A stretch of DNA of 64,000 nt from Nitrospirota bacterium (GTDB lineage: Bacteria; Nitrospirota; Thermodesulfovibrionia; Thermodesulfovibrionales; JdFR-88). Of the stretch, positions 25,818 through 34,003 are shown in pieces. A program made the translations under genes and the position numbers. The DNA is taken from positions 186,001 through 250,000 of the forward strand of contig JACWAF010000035.1 in NCBI GenBank assembly GCA_014874185.1, in the 5' to 3' direction. The notes below the pieces were generated by a model. It saw nothing but the letters and a program-made list of their open reading frames with translations, had not been told where the DNA came from and did no database searches. Numbering within the stretch: position 1 is the stretch's first letter; each line of letters starts with the position of its first letter.

Positions 25818-28046
25818 TCATTGGATGCGCAGGCGCGCCAGAGTGGTTATGAGGTTGGCCGCCCAGTAATACACGTTCTTTTCAGAGACCACTTTGCGCA
25901 TCCGTTTCATGCGCAAGGACTTTTCCTTCCCGTCCATCTGAAGGCCCATAAGAATGGCCCCGGCCATCTCCTCTATGCTGTATGGATTCACCAGAAGGGC
26001 GTCCCCCAGTTCTCGCGAGGCCCCGGTGAACTGGCTCAGTATGAGCACGCCCGTTTCGTCCTCCCTGGAGGCGACGTATTCCTTGGCCACAAGGTTCATC
26101 CCGTCGTGAAGTGAGGTGACCATGCAGAGGTCGGCCACCCTGTAATAAGAATGTATCTTCTCATGGCTGTGGTGGTCTTTCAAAAAGATGATCGGCTTCC
26201 AGTCCTTGCCCTGGAAGCGCCAGTTTATCTTCTCGGCGGTCTCCTCTATATCGGAGATAAGCTCCCGATAGGGTTTGATAAGCGTCCTGCTTGGCGCTCC
26301 AAGCTCTATGAAGGTGAACCTTCCGATATAGGACGGGTCCTTCTCAAGGAAGCGCTCCACGGCGCTGAAGCGCTCTTTTATCCCTTTTGTGTAATCGATG
26401 CGGTCCACGCCCAAACCCAGGAACTCTGCCTTGACCCCAAGCTCTTTCAGTATGCTCTCTTTCAGCGCGCCCGGATTCTCCGGGGCCTTGTATACGGAAG
26501 GCGCCACGCTTATCGGAAAAGGCTTCACGAAGCTCACATGCCCGTTCCTCTCCACTGAGAACTGCTCCCAATCCACCTTGGATTCGAGGAACCGGTCCAC
26601 GCCTTCCAGGAAGTTGTTGCAGTGGAACTGCGTATGGAAGCCGATGAGGTCCGCTCCCAGTAGACCCAGAAGGACCTCTTCCCTCCATGGGCAGATGCCG
26701 AACACCTCGGGGTTGGGCCAGGGTATGTGCCAGAATATCCCCACGTGGGCATCGGGCCTTTTGCGCTTTATCAGCAGGGGCAAAAGGACAAAATGATAGT
26801 CCTGTATGAGCACGAGCGGGGAGTCCTCGTTGGCTATTTCATCGAGGAGCACTTCGGCGAACTTCTCGTTCACCTTCTGGTAATGGACCCAGTCCTCCAG
26901 CCGGAAAGACGGGCGGGTGTGCGTGATATGGCAAAGCGGCCACAGGCCCTCGTTGGAAAGCCCGTAATAGAAGCCTTCCTCCTCTTCCTTGGAAAGCCAG
27001 ACCCTTCTAAGGGAATAAAGCTCTTCTCCGGGGGGGACCTTGAGCCTGCCTTTGGCATCGGCGGCCTCCCTGTCGCCATCGCCCATGCCTTGCGCAACCC
27101 AGACCCCGCCGCATGCCTTCAGCACAGGATCCAGGGCGGTAACCAGGCCGCCCGCCGGCACGACGCATTCAATCCGGCTGCCCTTCTTCACGTGCATGTA
27201 AGGCTCGCGGTTTGAGACCACGAAGAGGCTCTTCTTTCCCAGTTCGTTTTTTACATGCTCTTTGAGTCTCTCTGATGTCCAGAGTGACTCGGTCCCGGCC
27301 GTGAGGCGCTCTTTTTCCTCGGACACGGCCCTTGCCATCGCAACGCTCTTTGCAAGGCTGTTGATCTCAATGGCGAGCGGGCCCAGTATATCGCCCCGGG
27401 GAAAACTGGGCGGGTCCTTCGACTTGCCAGACCGGAATTCTTTCAGCCAATCGGAGACCTGTGCTATTGGGCCGGTTATGCTCCAGCGCACAACGAGGAT
27501 AGTGGTAAAGATCAGCAGGAATGAAAGCACCATGAACCGGAGCATGTTGTTGTAAAGGATCTCCGTCAGACGCTGTGTCAGGTTGGGGGTGTCATAAAAG
27601 AGGACCAGCGCCCCCGTAGTCGCGGAGTCCTGGTAAAGAGGTATTGCATAAAGATACTTCTGATTTCCCCCTTTCCCGCCGACCAGGTCGGCAACCCCCT
27701 TGTCTTCAGCGATGGACTCTTTTACAAGAGGGTGCATCCGGTCCAGAAGCGCGTTTACATCCTGACTGGTTTCGAGGATTGTGCCATTTATGTCGAAGAA
27801 GGCAACGCCCTCGAATGCGCGCATCTTCTTGAACCTGGCCACAAGCCGGCGCAGCCCCTTTTTAGATCCCAGTTTAGAAGCCTGCTCGTAGGAAGACTGC
27901 AGGGAATCCGCCAGGACGATGGCCCTTTTTTCATACTCTTCAACAAGCCGCTTCTTCTCAGACTGGACCTGGTGCAGTGAGAACCCGAACGAGACAACTG
28001 CCGCGACCAGAAGAAGAGATACCACTATGCGGAGGGTTATCTTCAT
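25818..28046 (-). CDS. otsA: Trehalose-6-phosphate synthase fused to membrane sensor and HAMP domain
   Basis: The 742 residues read as: transmembrane helix 1 (about 6-24), extracytoplasmic domain (25-168), transmembrane helix 2 (169-187), HAMP-like linker (188-240), then a complete GT20 OtsA domain from about 272 (LFVVSNREPY, GGLVTALDP, DYHFVLLP, GVDRIDYTKGI, SLHDGMNLVAKEY). Normal OtsA is a soluble protein of about 470 residues. The fusion suggests that an external signal controls trehalose synthesis directly. A TATAAT box ends 8 nt before the ATG. Confidence 0.93.
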   Translation of the reverse strand: MKITLRIVVSLLLVAAVVSFGFSLHQVQSEKKRLVEEYEKRAIVLADSLQSSYEQASKLGSKKGLRRLVARFKKMRAFEGVAFFDINGTILETSQDVNALLDRMHPLVKESIAEDKGVADLVGGKGGNQKYLYAIPLYQDSATTGALVLFYDTPNLTQRLTEILYNNMLRFMVLSFLLIFTTILVVRWSITGPIAQVSDWLKEFRSGKSKDPPSFPRGDILGPLAIEINSLAKSVAMARAVSEEKERLTAGTESLWTSERLKEHVKNELGKKSLFVVSNREPYMHVKKGSRIECVVPAGGLVTALDPVLKACGGVWVAQGMGDGDREAADAKGRLKVPPGEELYSLRRVWLSKEEEEGFYYGLSNEGLWPLCHITHTRPSFRLEDWVHYQKVNEKFAEVLLDEIANEDSPLVLIQDYHFVLLPLLIKRKRPDAHVGIFWHIPWPNPEVFGICPWREEVLLGLLGADLIGFHTQFHCNNFLEGVDRFLESKVDWEQFSVERNGHVSFVKPFPISVAPSVYKAPENPGALKESILKELGVKAEFLGLGVDRIDYTKGIKERFSAVERFLEKDPSYIGRFTFIELGAPSRTLIKPYRELISDIEETAEKINWRFQGKDWKPIIFLKDHHSHEKIHSYYRVADLCMVTSLHDGMNLVAKEYVASREDETGVLILSQFTGASRELGDALLVNPYSIEEMAGAILMGLQMDGKEKSLRMKRMRKVVSEKNVYYWAANLITTLARLRIQ

Positions 28047-28509
28047 GGTGGTCTATTATAACCCAAGAAAATTTTAAAAAACAAAGTAGAAGCTTTATAA
28101 ATTCAATCCCGGCGCGGACTTCAGAGTTCTTTCCCACTGAAAAGGGCGATTTTTTGACTCTTCCGAAAAAGGGCTTTCAGGGCGGAATGAATTGACAAAC
28201 CAAAACCCCATCCTGTTAAATAGGACTGGTATTTGTGAAATCCAAGCAAGCGCCAGTGAGCTTTTACATGCTATGAAAATTTGGAGAATTTTTCCAGACA
28301 ACGAAATAGCCTCCAGATGTAAGAAGGCGTGCTATGGAATCCAGCGCGCATTCTGGGGCTTTGACGTCTCTCCTCCCTCCTAGCCAGGATTTTAAACATA
28401 CGTAAACCCTTGGCCTGCTCCGGCCCGCTGGACATCATATTTATCGGGCTTGAATGCGATGTATCGCAAAAAAGAGGAGTGCCGGCAAAAAATTATTCGG
28501 AGGCTGGAT
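28047..28509 (+). other. Intergenic region between divergent otsA and SH3 genes
   Basis: No convincing gene, repeat or terminator is seen apart from the otsA promoter at its left end. The sequence is AT-richer than the flanking genes. Confidence 0.6.
28055..28084 (-). promoter_or_regulatory. Promoter of otsA operon
   Basis: On the - strand TTGTTT (28079-28084) and a perfect TATAAT (28055-28060) are 18 nt apart. Only 8 nt separate the -10 box from the otsA ATG at 28046, so the mRNA should be leaderless or nearly so. Confidence 0.6.
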
Positions 28510-28965
28510 ATGAAAATAATGTTGATCAGGTGGAATCTGATCTTTTTTGCCATATTGTTCATTCCCGTTGTTTCTTATGCTCTATGCGTAACCGCTTCAA
28601 CGGCGAACCTGCGCAGCGGGCCCGGTACAAAAAATAAAGTTGTATGGAAAGTCTACCGGTATATGCCTCTGGAGAAGATACGGGTATCATCCTCAGGCAT
28701 CTGGTACGCCGTGAGAGATGTCGATGGATATACCGAGTGGGTCTACAAATCATTGGTAACCTCCCGGTACCGCTGCGCGGTCGTTAAATCGAAAACGGCA
28801 AATATAAGGACCGGCCCGGGCACCGCCTATCCGAGAAAATATACCGAGCAGGCAACCAGGTACGATACGTTCAAGGTCATCGGGAGGAAGGGCGCGTGGA
28901 TAAGAACTCAGGACGAATATGGGGACACCGGCTGGATTTACAGGAATCTGCTCTGGATCAAATAA
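28510..28965 (+). CDS. Secreted protein with two bacterial SH3 (SH3_3) domains
   Basis: The preferred ATG 28510 has GGAGG 6 nt upstream and begins a clean signal peptide (MKIMLIRWNLIFFAILFIPV...SYA), giving 151 residues; the track start 28450 lacks both. Two repeats follow, each opened by TANLRSGPGT / TANIRTGPGT, the SH3b signature, with KVYRYMPLEKI and WIR or WVY turns. Such domains bind peptidoglycan or proteins in the periplasm. Function is not further defined. Confidence 0.85.
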   Translation: MKIMLIRWNLIFFAILFIPVVSYALCVTASTANLRSGPGTKNKVVWKVYRYMPLEKIRVSSSGIWYAVRDVDGYTEWVYKSLVTSRYRCAVVKSKTANIRTGPGTAYPRKYTEQATRYDTFKVIGRKGAWIRTQDEYGDTGWIYRNLLWIK

Positions 28966-28983
28966 GCCTTTGAGGGGTGCCGC

Positions 28984-29562
28984 TTAAGGTTTTTGATTCC
29001 AGCCGTTCAGGATTCTTTTTGTATAAAAGATCCTTTGCAGGGCCGTGAAATGGGTGAGGACGAACATTACCCAGAGGGCGGGGACCATGTAGCCCGTGAG
29101 CGCCCCCAGCGCGATAAGCACTATCCTCTCCGGCCTTTCCATGATGCCCACCGTGCAGGGCACCCCAAGCCCCTCGGCCCTTGCCCGGGCGTAGCTTACC
29201 AGAAAGGCGCCCAGCATCGTGCCAAGGGCCATAAATACGCCGATATGGTTTTCAGACCGCAGGAAATATGCTATCCCCAGGAACTGGAAGCCGTCCGAGT
29301 AGCGGTCCAGCACCGAATCCAAATATGCCCCGAACGGGGTGACTTTGCCGTTTATGCGGGCCACCATTCCGTCCATCATGTCGAATGTGCCGCCTATCAG
29401 CACAAGCAGTCCTCCGGCCTGGAGGTTATACGAGAGCACGTATGCGCCCCAGATGCTGGTAAGGAACCCGGTGAGGGTGAGGGCGTTGGGGTTCAGGGGG
29501 ATCCTTCTGATGACTGGAGAGAAGCGGCCGTCAAGGAAATGCCCGAACCTGGCCGAGATCAA
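28984..29562 (-). CDS. CDP-alcohol phosphatidyltransferase, probable phosphatidylinositol-phosphate synthase
   Basis: This 192-residue membrane enzyme carries the full CDP-OH-P motif DG-x2-AR-x8-G-x3-D-x3-D (DGMVARINGK...GAYLDSVLD). It overlaps ino1 by 4 nt, so the alcohol is most likely inositol-1-phosphate, which would give phosphatidylinositol phosphate as in actinobacterial PIPS or archaeal AIPS. The substrate is inferred from context. Confidence 0.85.
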   Translation of the reverse strand: MISARFGHFLDGRFSPVIRRIPLNPNALTLTGFLTSIWGAYVLSYNLQAGGLLVLIGGTFDMMDGMVARINGKVTPFGAYLDSVLDRYSDGFQFLGIAYFLRSENHIGVFMALGTMLGAFLVSYARARAEGLGVPCTVGIMERPERIVLIALGALTGYMVPALWVMFVLTHFTALQRIFYTKRILNGWNQKP

Positions 29563-30659
29563 CGCGCCGCTTTCCCCGCTATGAAATCCTCCACCATCTG
29601 GAATGCCGCGGAGTCCGTGAACTGCACGGGGGGGTGCTTCATGAAGTAGGCGGAGGGGGAGATGAGCGCGCCTTTGAGTTTGCGCTGCAGGGCCAGTTTC
29701 ATGCAGCGGATGGCGTCTATCACCACGCCCGCGCTGTTTGGGGAGTCTTCCACCGAGAGCCTCAGTTCCAGGTCTATCGGGATGTTGCCGAATATGCGCG
29801 CTTCCATCCTTATGAAGCAGACCTTGTTGTCGTTCAGCCAGGGGATGTAGTCCGAGGGGCCTATATGGATGTCCTGGGAGTCCAGCGGCTTCTCAAGCTG
29901 GCTCTGGACGGCGGCGGTCTTGGATATCTTCTTCGATTTCAGCCGTGTGCGGTTCAGCATGTTCATGAAATCCGTATTGCCGCCCACGTTCAGCTGATAT
30001 GTCTTGTCCAGTTTCACCCCGCGCTCTTTAAAAAGGTTGGTCAGGGCGCGGTGGATTATGGTTGCCCCTATCTGGCTTTTTATGTCGTCGCCGATTATGG
30101 GCAGGCCGCTCTCCTCGAACCTTTTTGACCAAACCTTATCGGATGCGATGAATACCGGGATGCAGTTTATGAACCCCGCGCCGGCCTTTATGGCCTGCCC
30201 GGCATACCAGCGGGTGGCCTCTTCGGAGCCCACCGGAAGATAACTTACAACCACCTCCGCCCCGCTCTCCTTCAGCGTCTTTGCCACGTTCACCGGTTTC
30301 CTGTTCGCCGGAAGAAAGGTCTTCATGTCGGGATAGGAGTCCATGTGGTCCGATACCGAGTCCAGCCGGTTGCCCATCAGCACGGCCACGCCGCTTTTGA
30401 CCTTGCCCACTATGCCCTTCGTGCAGTTGGGGCAGGCGAAGACGGCCTCGCCGAGGGGTTTGCCCACCTTCCGTTTATCTATATCGAAGGCGGCCACGAC
30501 CTCTATGTCCTGAGGCCTGTAAGGGCCTATCCTGAAGTGCATAAGGCCGAGGCCGCTCTCGGGGCTGCCGCCGTTAATGCCCCTGTAGTACTCCATCCCC
30601 TGCACCAGGGAGCTTGCGCAGTTCCCCACCCCGACAATAGCTATCCTGATCTTTCCCAT
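29559..30659 (-). CDS. ino1: myo-Inositol-1-phosphate synthase
   Basis: This 366-residue NAD enzyme has IAIVGVGNCASSLVQG at the N-terminus, PVGSEEATRWYA, GDDIKSQIGATI and NVGGNTDFMNML, the signatures of the prokaryotic Ino1 family that cyclises glucose-6-phosphate. Prokaryotic members are about 360-390 residues long. It lies 17 nt after hsp20 and overlaps the CDP-alcohol transferase. An inositol monophosphatase-family gene is at 48489. Confidence 0.95.
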   Translation of the reverse strand: MGKIRIAIVGVGNCASSLVQGMEYYRGINGGSPESGLGLMHFRIGPYRPQDIEVVAAFDIDKRKVGKPLGEAVFACPNCTKGIVGKVKSGVAVLMGNRLDSVSDHMDSYPDMKTFLPANRKPVNVAKTLKESGAEVVVSYLPVGSEEATRWYAGQAIKAGAGFINCIPVFIASDKVWSKRFEESGLPIIGDDIKSQIGATIIHRALTNLFKERGVKLDKTYQLNVGGNTDFMNMLNRTRLKSKKISKTAAVQSQLEKPLDSQDIHIGPSDYIPWLNDNKVCFIRMEARIFGNIPIDLELRLSVEDSPNSAGVVIDAIRCMKLALQRKLKGALISPSAYFMKHPPVQFTDSAAFQMVEDFIAGKAAR

Positions 30660-30676
30660 CCCGGTTGGCTCTCCCT

Positions 30677-31084
30677 TCAGGTAATTTCGATCTTGCTTGA
30701 GGCGCTTGAGGCGCTTGGGGCAGACTTCTCTTTGGGGATGATTATTTTGAGGATGCCGTCTTTCAGGTCGGCCCGGATCTTATTTTCGAGCACGTTCGCG
30801 GGGAGAGCGAAGGAGCGCCTGAACGGTCCGTAGACGCGCTCCACCCGGTGATAGCGCATCGCCCCCGCGGGCTTGCGTTCTCCGGCGATTATCAGCGTGT
30901 TCTCTTTAAGGGTTATAGACAGGTCTTTCTCGCCCACATCGGGCAGCTCTGCCTCCACGACGAACTCTTTGTCTGACTCATAGATATCCACGGCGGGGCT
31001 CCACGCGCCCCCGGCCTCCCGCAGATTTGCGCGCTCGTTTGCGGACAGGAGCTCTATCAGGAGGTCAAGCTTATCTCTGTTCAA
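30677..31084 (-). CDS. Small heat shock protein, Hsp20/alpha-crystallin family
   Basis: These 135 residues hold the alpha-crystallin domain: VDIYESDKEFVVEAELPDVGEKDLSITLKENTLIIAGERK, then the RSFALPANVLENKIRADLKDGILKIIIPK end with the A-x-x-x-G-[IVL]-L motif. It is an ATP-independent holdase. The gene overlaps the upstream zinc-ribbon/HTH gene by 14 nt. Confidence 0.94.
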   Translation of the reverse strand: MNRDKLDLLIELLSANERANLREAGGAWSPAVDIYESDKEFVVEAELPDVGEKDLSITLKENTLIIAGERKPAGAMRYHRVERVYGPFRRSFALPANVLENKIRADLKDGILKIIIPKEKSAPSASSASSKIEIT

Positions 31085-31490
31085 TCTTCCGCCCCCGCAT
31101 GTATAAAAGGGTTATCAGGTCTTCCAGGTTCACGTTGAACTCGGCCACAAGTGCCCCCATGGACTCCTCGCAATAGGAGACGAATTTCTTCCATATCCTG
31201 TTCACGGTGTCCTTGTCGATGCCGGATATATCGGCCGCCTCGCGGTAGCTCATGCCCTTGAAGAGGCAGCGCAGGACCTCCATGGCCTTCCCCTCATTGG
31301 TGTGGAGGCCGTAGCAGAAACTGAACCGGCGCTCCGAAAAACGCTTCCCGCAGCTTTTGCATTTAAAAAGCCGCACCCCACCCTTGCCGTACCGGCCCGT
31401 GAGGGCAAGGTTGTCCAGTCCCCGCTTCCCGTAATCCGGGCATATCCTGTTGGGACAGAAAAAACCATTAAATTCAAGCGAGTAGGGCAT
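31071..31490 (-). CDS. Zinc-ribbon plus helix-turn-helix protein (IS1 InsA-like), possible hsp20-operon regulator
   Basis: From ATG 31490 this is a 139-residue protein: a CPNRICP...FKCKSCGKRF zinc ribbon (about 12-52) and an HTH (GMSYREAADISGIDKDTVNRIWKKF). This layout resembles the N-terminal DNA-binding part of IS1-type transposases, but no catalytic domain, partner ORF or terminal repeats are present. The track start at 31511 lies between the -35 and -10 boxes, so it cannot be used from that promoter. Overlap with hsp20 suggests a domesticated regulator; this is inference. Confidence 0.72.
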   Translation of the reverse strand: MPYSLEFNGFFCPNRICPDYGKRGLDNLALTGRYGKGGVRLFKCKSCGKRFSERRFSFCYGLHTNEGKAMEVLRCLFKGMSYREAADISGIDKDTVNRIWKKFVSYCEESMGALVAEFNVNLEDLITLLYMRGRKIEQR

Positions 31491-31496
31491 GAAAAA

Positions 31497-31525
31497 TTTA
31501 TACACCAACATGGCTTTGGTGTCAA
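31497..31525 (-). promoter_or_regulatory. Near-consensus promoter, predicted leaderless
   Basis: TTGACA (31520-31525) and TATAAA (31497-31502) are exactly 17 nt apart on the - strand. The -10 box ends 6 nt before ATG 31490, so the expected transcription start is at or next to the start codon. Confidence 0.7.
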
Positions 31526-31553
31526 GAAATTTAAAAAGTGAAATGGGGACAGG

Positions 31554-31590
31554 CCCAACTCCCCTTCCCTTCCGGGAGGGGTTGGGGGAG
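31554..31590. repeat. CAACTCCCC...GGGGTTG hairpin
   Basis: Imperfect arms CAACTCCCCTTCCC and GGGAGGGGTTG around TTCC. It lies in the divergent intergenic region and belongs loosely to the pyrimidine-rich dispersed repeats seen elsewhere in the window. Confidence 0.45.
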
Positions 31591-31665
31591 GGTGGAATAT
31601 TCAGATTTTGGCGGCAAAAATGATATTATTATTCCTGCCTGAATGTTTGGGGAAGAGAGGCGCGC

Positions 31666-33114
31666 ATGAAGAGGCTTTTTTTCAAGAAACCGTTCGAGGA
31701 CATACGTGAAGAGGCATTCGACGCCGAGTACGGCCTGAAGAGGACCCTCGGGCCGTGGAGTCTTGTCTTTCTTGGCATCGGGGCGATAATCGGGGCCGGC
31801 ATCTTTGTCCTTACCGGCCATGCCGCGGCCGCCAACGCGGGCCCCGCCGTGGTGATATCCTTCATCTTCTCGGGCATCGCCTGCGCCTTCGCCGGGCTCT
31901 GCTATGCGGAGTTCGCCTCCATGATCCCGATTGCGGGGAGCGCTTACACCTACGCCTATGCCACGCTGGGGCAGTTCCTGGCCTGGATAATCGGATGGGA
32001 CCTGATGCTGGAGTACGCCCTGGGCGCAACCACGGTCTCGATAGGCTGGTCCGGTTACCTGGTGAGTTTTCTTGACAATGTCGGGCTGAACCTGCCCGCC
32101 GCCATCATCTCACCCCCCTTTAATTACGATGTCGAACTCCACAGATGGATATCAACCGGCGCGGTGTTCAACCTGCCCGCCGCCTTCATAATCATATTCA
32201 TAACCGTGATACTCGTAATCGGCATCCGCGAATCGGCAAACCTGAATACGGTTATAGTCTTCGTCAAGCTATGCATTATCCTGGCCTTCATAATCGCCGG
32301 GTTCTTCTTCATAAAGCCGCAGCTCTGGCACCCCTTCGTGCCCCCAAACAAAGGGGAGTTCGGCATCTTCGGCTGGAGCGGCGTCCTGCGGGGCGCGGGG
32401 ATCATCTTCTTCGCCTATATCGGCTTCGACGCGGTGAGCACCCTGGCCCAGGAGGCCAAGGACCCTCAGAAGGACATGCCCGTGGGCATCCTGGGAAGCC
32501 TGGTGGTCTGCACGGTGCTCTACGTGGTCACCTCCCTGGTCCTCACCGGCGTTGTGCGCTACAGCCAGCTTAACGTGCCCGCGCCGTTTGCCGTCGCCCT
32601 TGACGCGATGAGGCTCTACTGGTTCGCCCCGCTTTTAAAGATCGGCGCGATAGCCGGGCTTACCTCCACCATGCTGGTCCTGCTTCTGGGGCAGACCAGG
32701 GTTTTTTATTCGATGGGCAAGGACAAGCTTCTGCCCCCGTGGGCGGCCAAGGTGCACCCCAGGTTCAGGACGCCTTACGTGAACACTATCATTACCGGCA
32801 TCATCACGGCAACGGCGGCGGCCCTTCTGCCGATAGGCATAGTGGGCGAGCTTGTGAGCATCGGCACCCTGCTTGCGTTCGTGATAGTCTGCGCGGGGGT
32901 GCTGGTCCTGCGGTATACCCACCCGGAGATGAAGCGCCCCTTTCGCGCCCCGGGCGGCGTGGCCACGCCGATACTGGGCATCTTCTCCTGTCTCTACCTG
33001 ATGGCCGGACTTCCCGAAGACACCTGGATCCGGCTTATAACCTGGCTTCTGATCGGCTTTGTGATCTACTTCGGCTATGGGATAAAACATGGGAGCAGGG
33101 GAAAAGTCCTCTAA
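31666..33114 (+). CDS. APC-family amino acid permease (cationic amino acid transporter type)
   Basis: This 482-residue protein has about 12 transmembrane helices and the first-helix motif [20 protein letters not shown], plus [29 protein letters not shown], which are hallmarks of the CAT branch of the APC superfamily. It should be a proton- or exchange-driven importer of an amino acid; the substrate is not resolved. It is a single-gene unit. Confidence 0.9.
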   Translation: MKRLFFKKPFEDIREEAFDAEYGLKRTLGPWSLVFLGIGAIIGAGIFVLTGHAAAANAGPAVVISFIFSGIACAFAGLCYAEFASMIPIAGSAYTYAYATLGQFLAWIIGWDLMLEYALGATTVSIGWSGYLVSFLDNVGLNLPAAIISPPFNYDVELHRWISTGAVFNLPAAFIIIFITVILVIGIRESANLNTVIVFVKLCIILAFIIAGFFFIKPQLWHPFVPPNKGEFGIFGWSGVLRGAGIIFFAYIGFDAVSTLAQEAKDPQKDMPVGILGSLVVCTVLYVVTSLVLTGVVRYSQLNVPAPFAVALDAMRLYWFAPLLKIGAIAGLTSTMLVLLLGQTRVFYSMGKDKLLPPWAAKVHPRFRTPYVNTIITGIITATAAALLPIGIVGELVSIGTLLAFVIVCAGVLVLRYTHPEMKRPFRAPGGVATPILGIFSCLYLMAGLPEDTWIRLITWLLIGFVIYFGYGIKHGSRGKVL

Positions 33115-33278
33115 GAACACTTATTTGAAATTATTTCCCATCTGCCGGACGGATTAACTCAAAATTCCCCCCTTTACAGGTCTCCCTTAAGACGGCAGAA
33201 TCCGCGCAGGTTACGATTTTGCGGCGGCCAGTGCCTGGTTTGCCACTCTTCAATGCCCTGGCGGGGGCTGGATAGAGC

Positions 33279-33314
33279 AAAGGCCGGCTTTTTTCAGCGG
33301 GTTAGCCGGCCTTT
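33279..33314. repeat. 10-bp perfect inverted repeat
   Basis: AAAGGCCGGC (33279-33288) pairs with GCCGGCCTTT (33305-33314) across a 16-nt loop containing TTTTTT. No U-tract follows on either strand, so a classic terminator is unlikely. Confidence 0.6.
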
Positions 33315-33461
33315 GATTAGGAGGGGGAGAAGGAGTTTCTTAACTTTACATGGTTATAGAATACACGCTGAATTTGAAGAAAATGTAAAGAGACTTTGAA
33401 AAAATTGTGTGGATTTTAATAGGGCCGGAATTTGAATAAAACCCATAGAGGACCCCTCGTC

Positions 33462-33490
33462 TTGAACAAGGTCTGAGGAATTGCTATTAT
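33462..33490 (+). promoter_or_regulatory. Promoter for small coiled-coil ORF
   Basis: TTGAAC (33462-33467) and TATTAT (33485-33490) with a 17-nt spacer; expected start near 33497, leaving about 35 nt of leader. Confidence 0.55.
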
Positions 33491-33531
33491 AACGAAACCA
33501 TTTAACTGAACCGCCAGGGAGAAAGACCGAT

Positions 33532-33753
33532 TTGGACAGGATGGAAGAACTGAAAAAAGAGCTTGCCCGCCTTAAAGACTGCCTCCAGGACCTGGATGAT
33601 ACCCATAATTTCAACATCTCCAAAACCTTCTGCCATATAGGCGGCGGGGCGTTCAGTGCGCTTGAAGAGGATTACGAGGAAGAAAAAAAGGAGTACCTGG
33701 AAAAGATCGCCCGCGTGGAAGATGAGATAAGAAAAGCCGGCGGGAACCCATGA
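33532..33753 (+). CDS. Small predicted coiled-coil protein, unknown function
   Basis: This 73-residue protein consists of two charged heptad-like helices (MEELKKELARLKDCLQDL and EEDYEEEKKEYLEKIARVEDEIRKA) around a short FCHIGGGAF turn. It starts on TTG 33532, 10 nt after AGGGAG; ATG 33541 is the alternative. A good promoter lies upstream, which supports expression. I do not recognise the family. Confidence 0.6.
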   Translation: MDRMEELKKELARLKDCLQDLDDTHNFNISKTFCHIGGGAFSALEEDYEEEKKEYLEKIARVEDEIRKAGGNP

Positions 33754-33807
33754 AGGCCCACCCCAAGAGCCAAACTATCACCAAACAATCAAATGTATGG
33801 CCCAGAT

Positions 33808-33915
33808 GTCATTGCGAGAGTCCCGAAGCAGCCGGGGCGACGAAGCAATCTCATAAGTTATCGAAAATGCGAGACTGCCGCGCTCCCCTGCTAAAGCAGG
33901 GCCGCTCGCAATGAC
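33808..33915. repeat. MITE-like repeat with 11-bp terminal inverted repeats
   Basis: The 108-bp element begins GTCATTGCGAG and ends CTCGCAATGAC, with CGAAGCAATCTC inside. This is a common type of non-coding dispersed repeat in environmental bacterial genomes. It lies in the gap between the coiled-coil ORF and leuB. Confidence 0.75.
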
Positions 33916-34003
33916 AAAAAGCGGTTACTAAGAAAACAGATCCCATACTCAGGAAAAAGTATTCAACTTAGCTAACCGGACAAGCATATTCAAAAAATTT
34001 CTG

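Larger units (their letters stand above)
33115..33531 (+). other. Intergenic region with a structured segment
   Basis: No gene is seen. It contains a 10-bp perfect inverted repeat (33279-33314), a G+C-rich stretch at 33160-33280 that could fold, and a promoter at the right end for the small downstream ORF. Confidence 0.5.

Noticed and set aside
33160-33330. Confident cobalamin riboswitch call
   Set aside because: Only short similarities; orientation does not lead into a gene, so kept as a finding instead.
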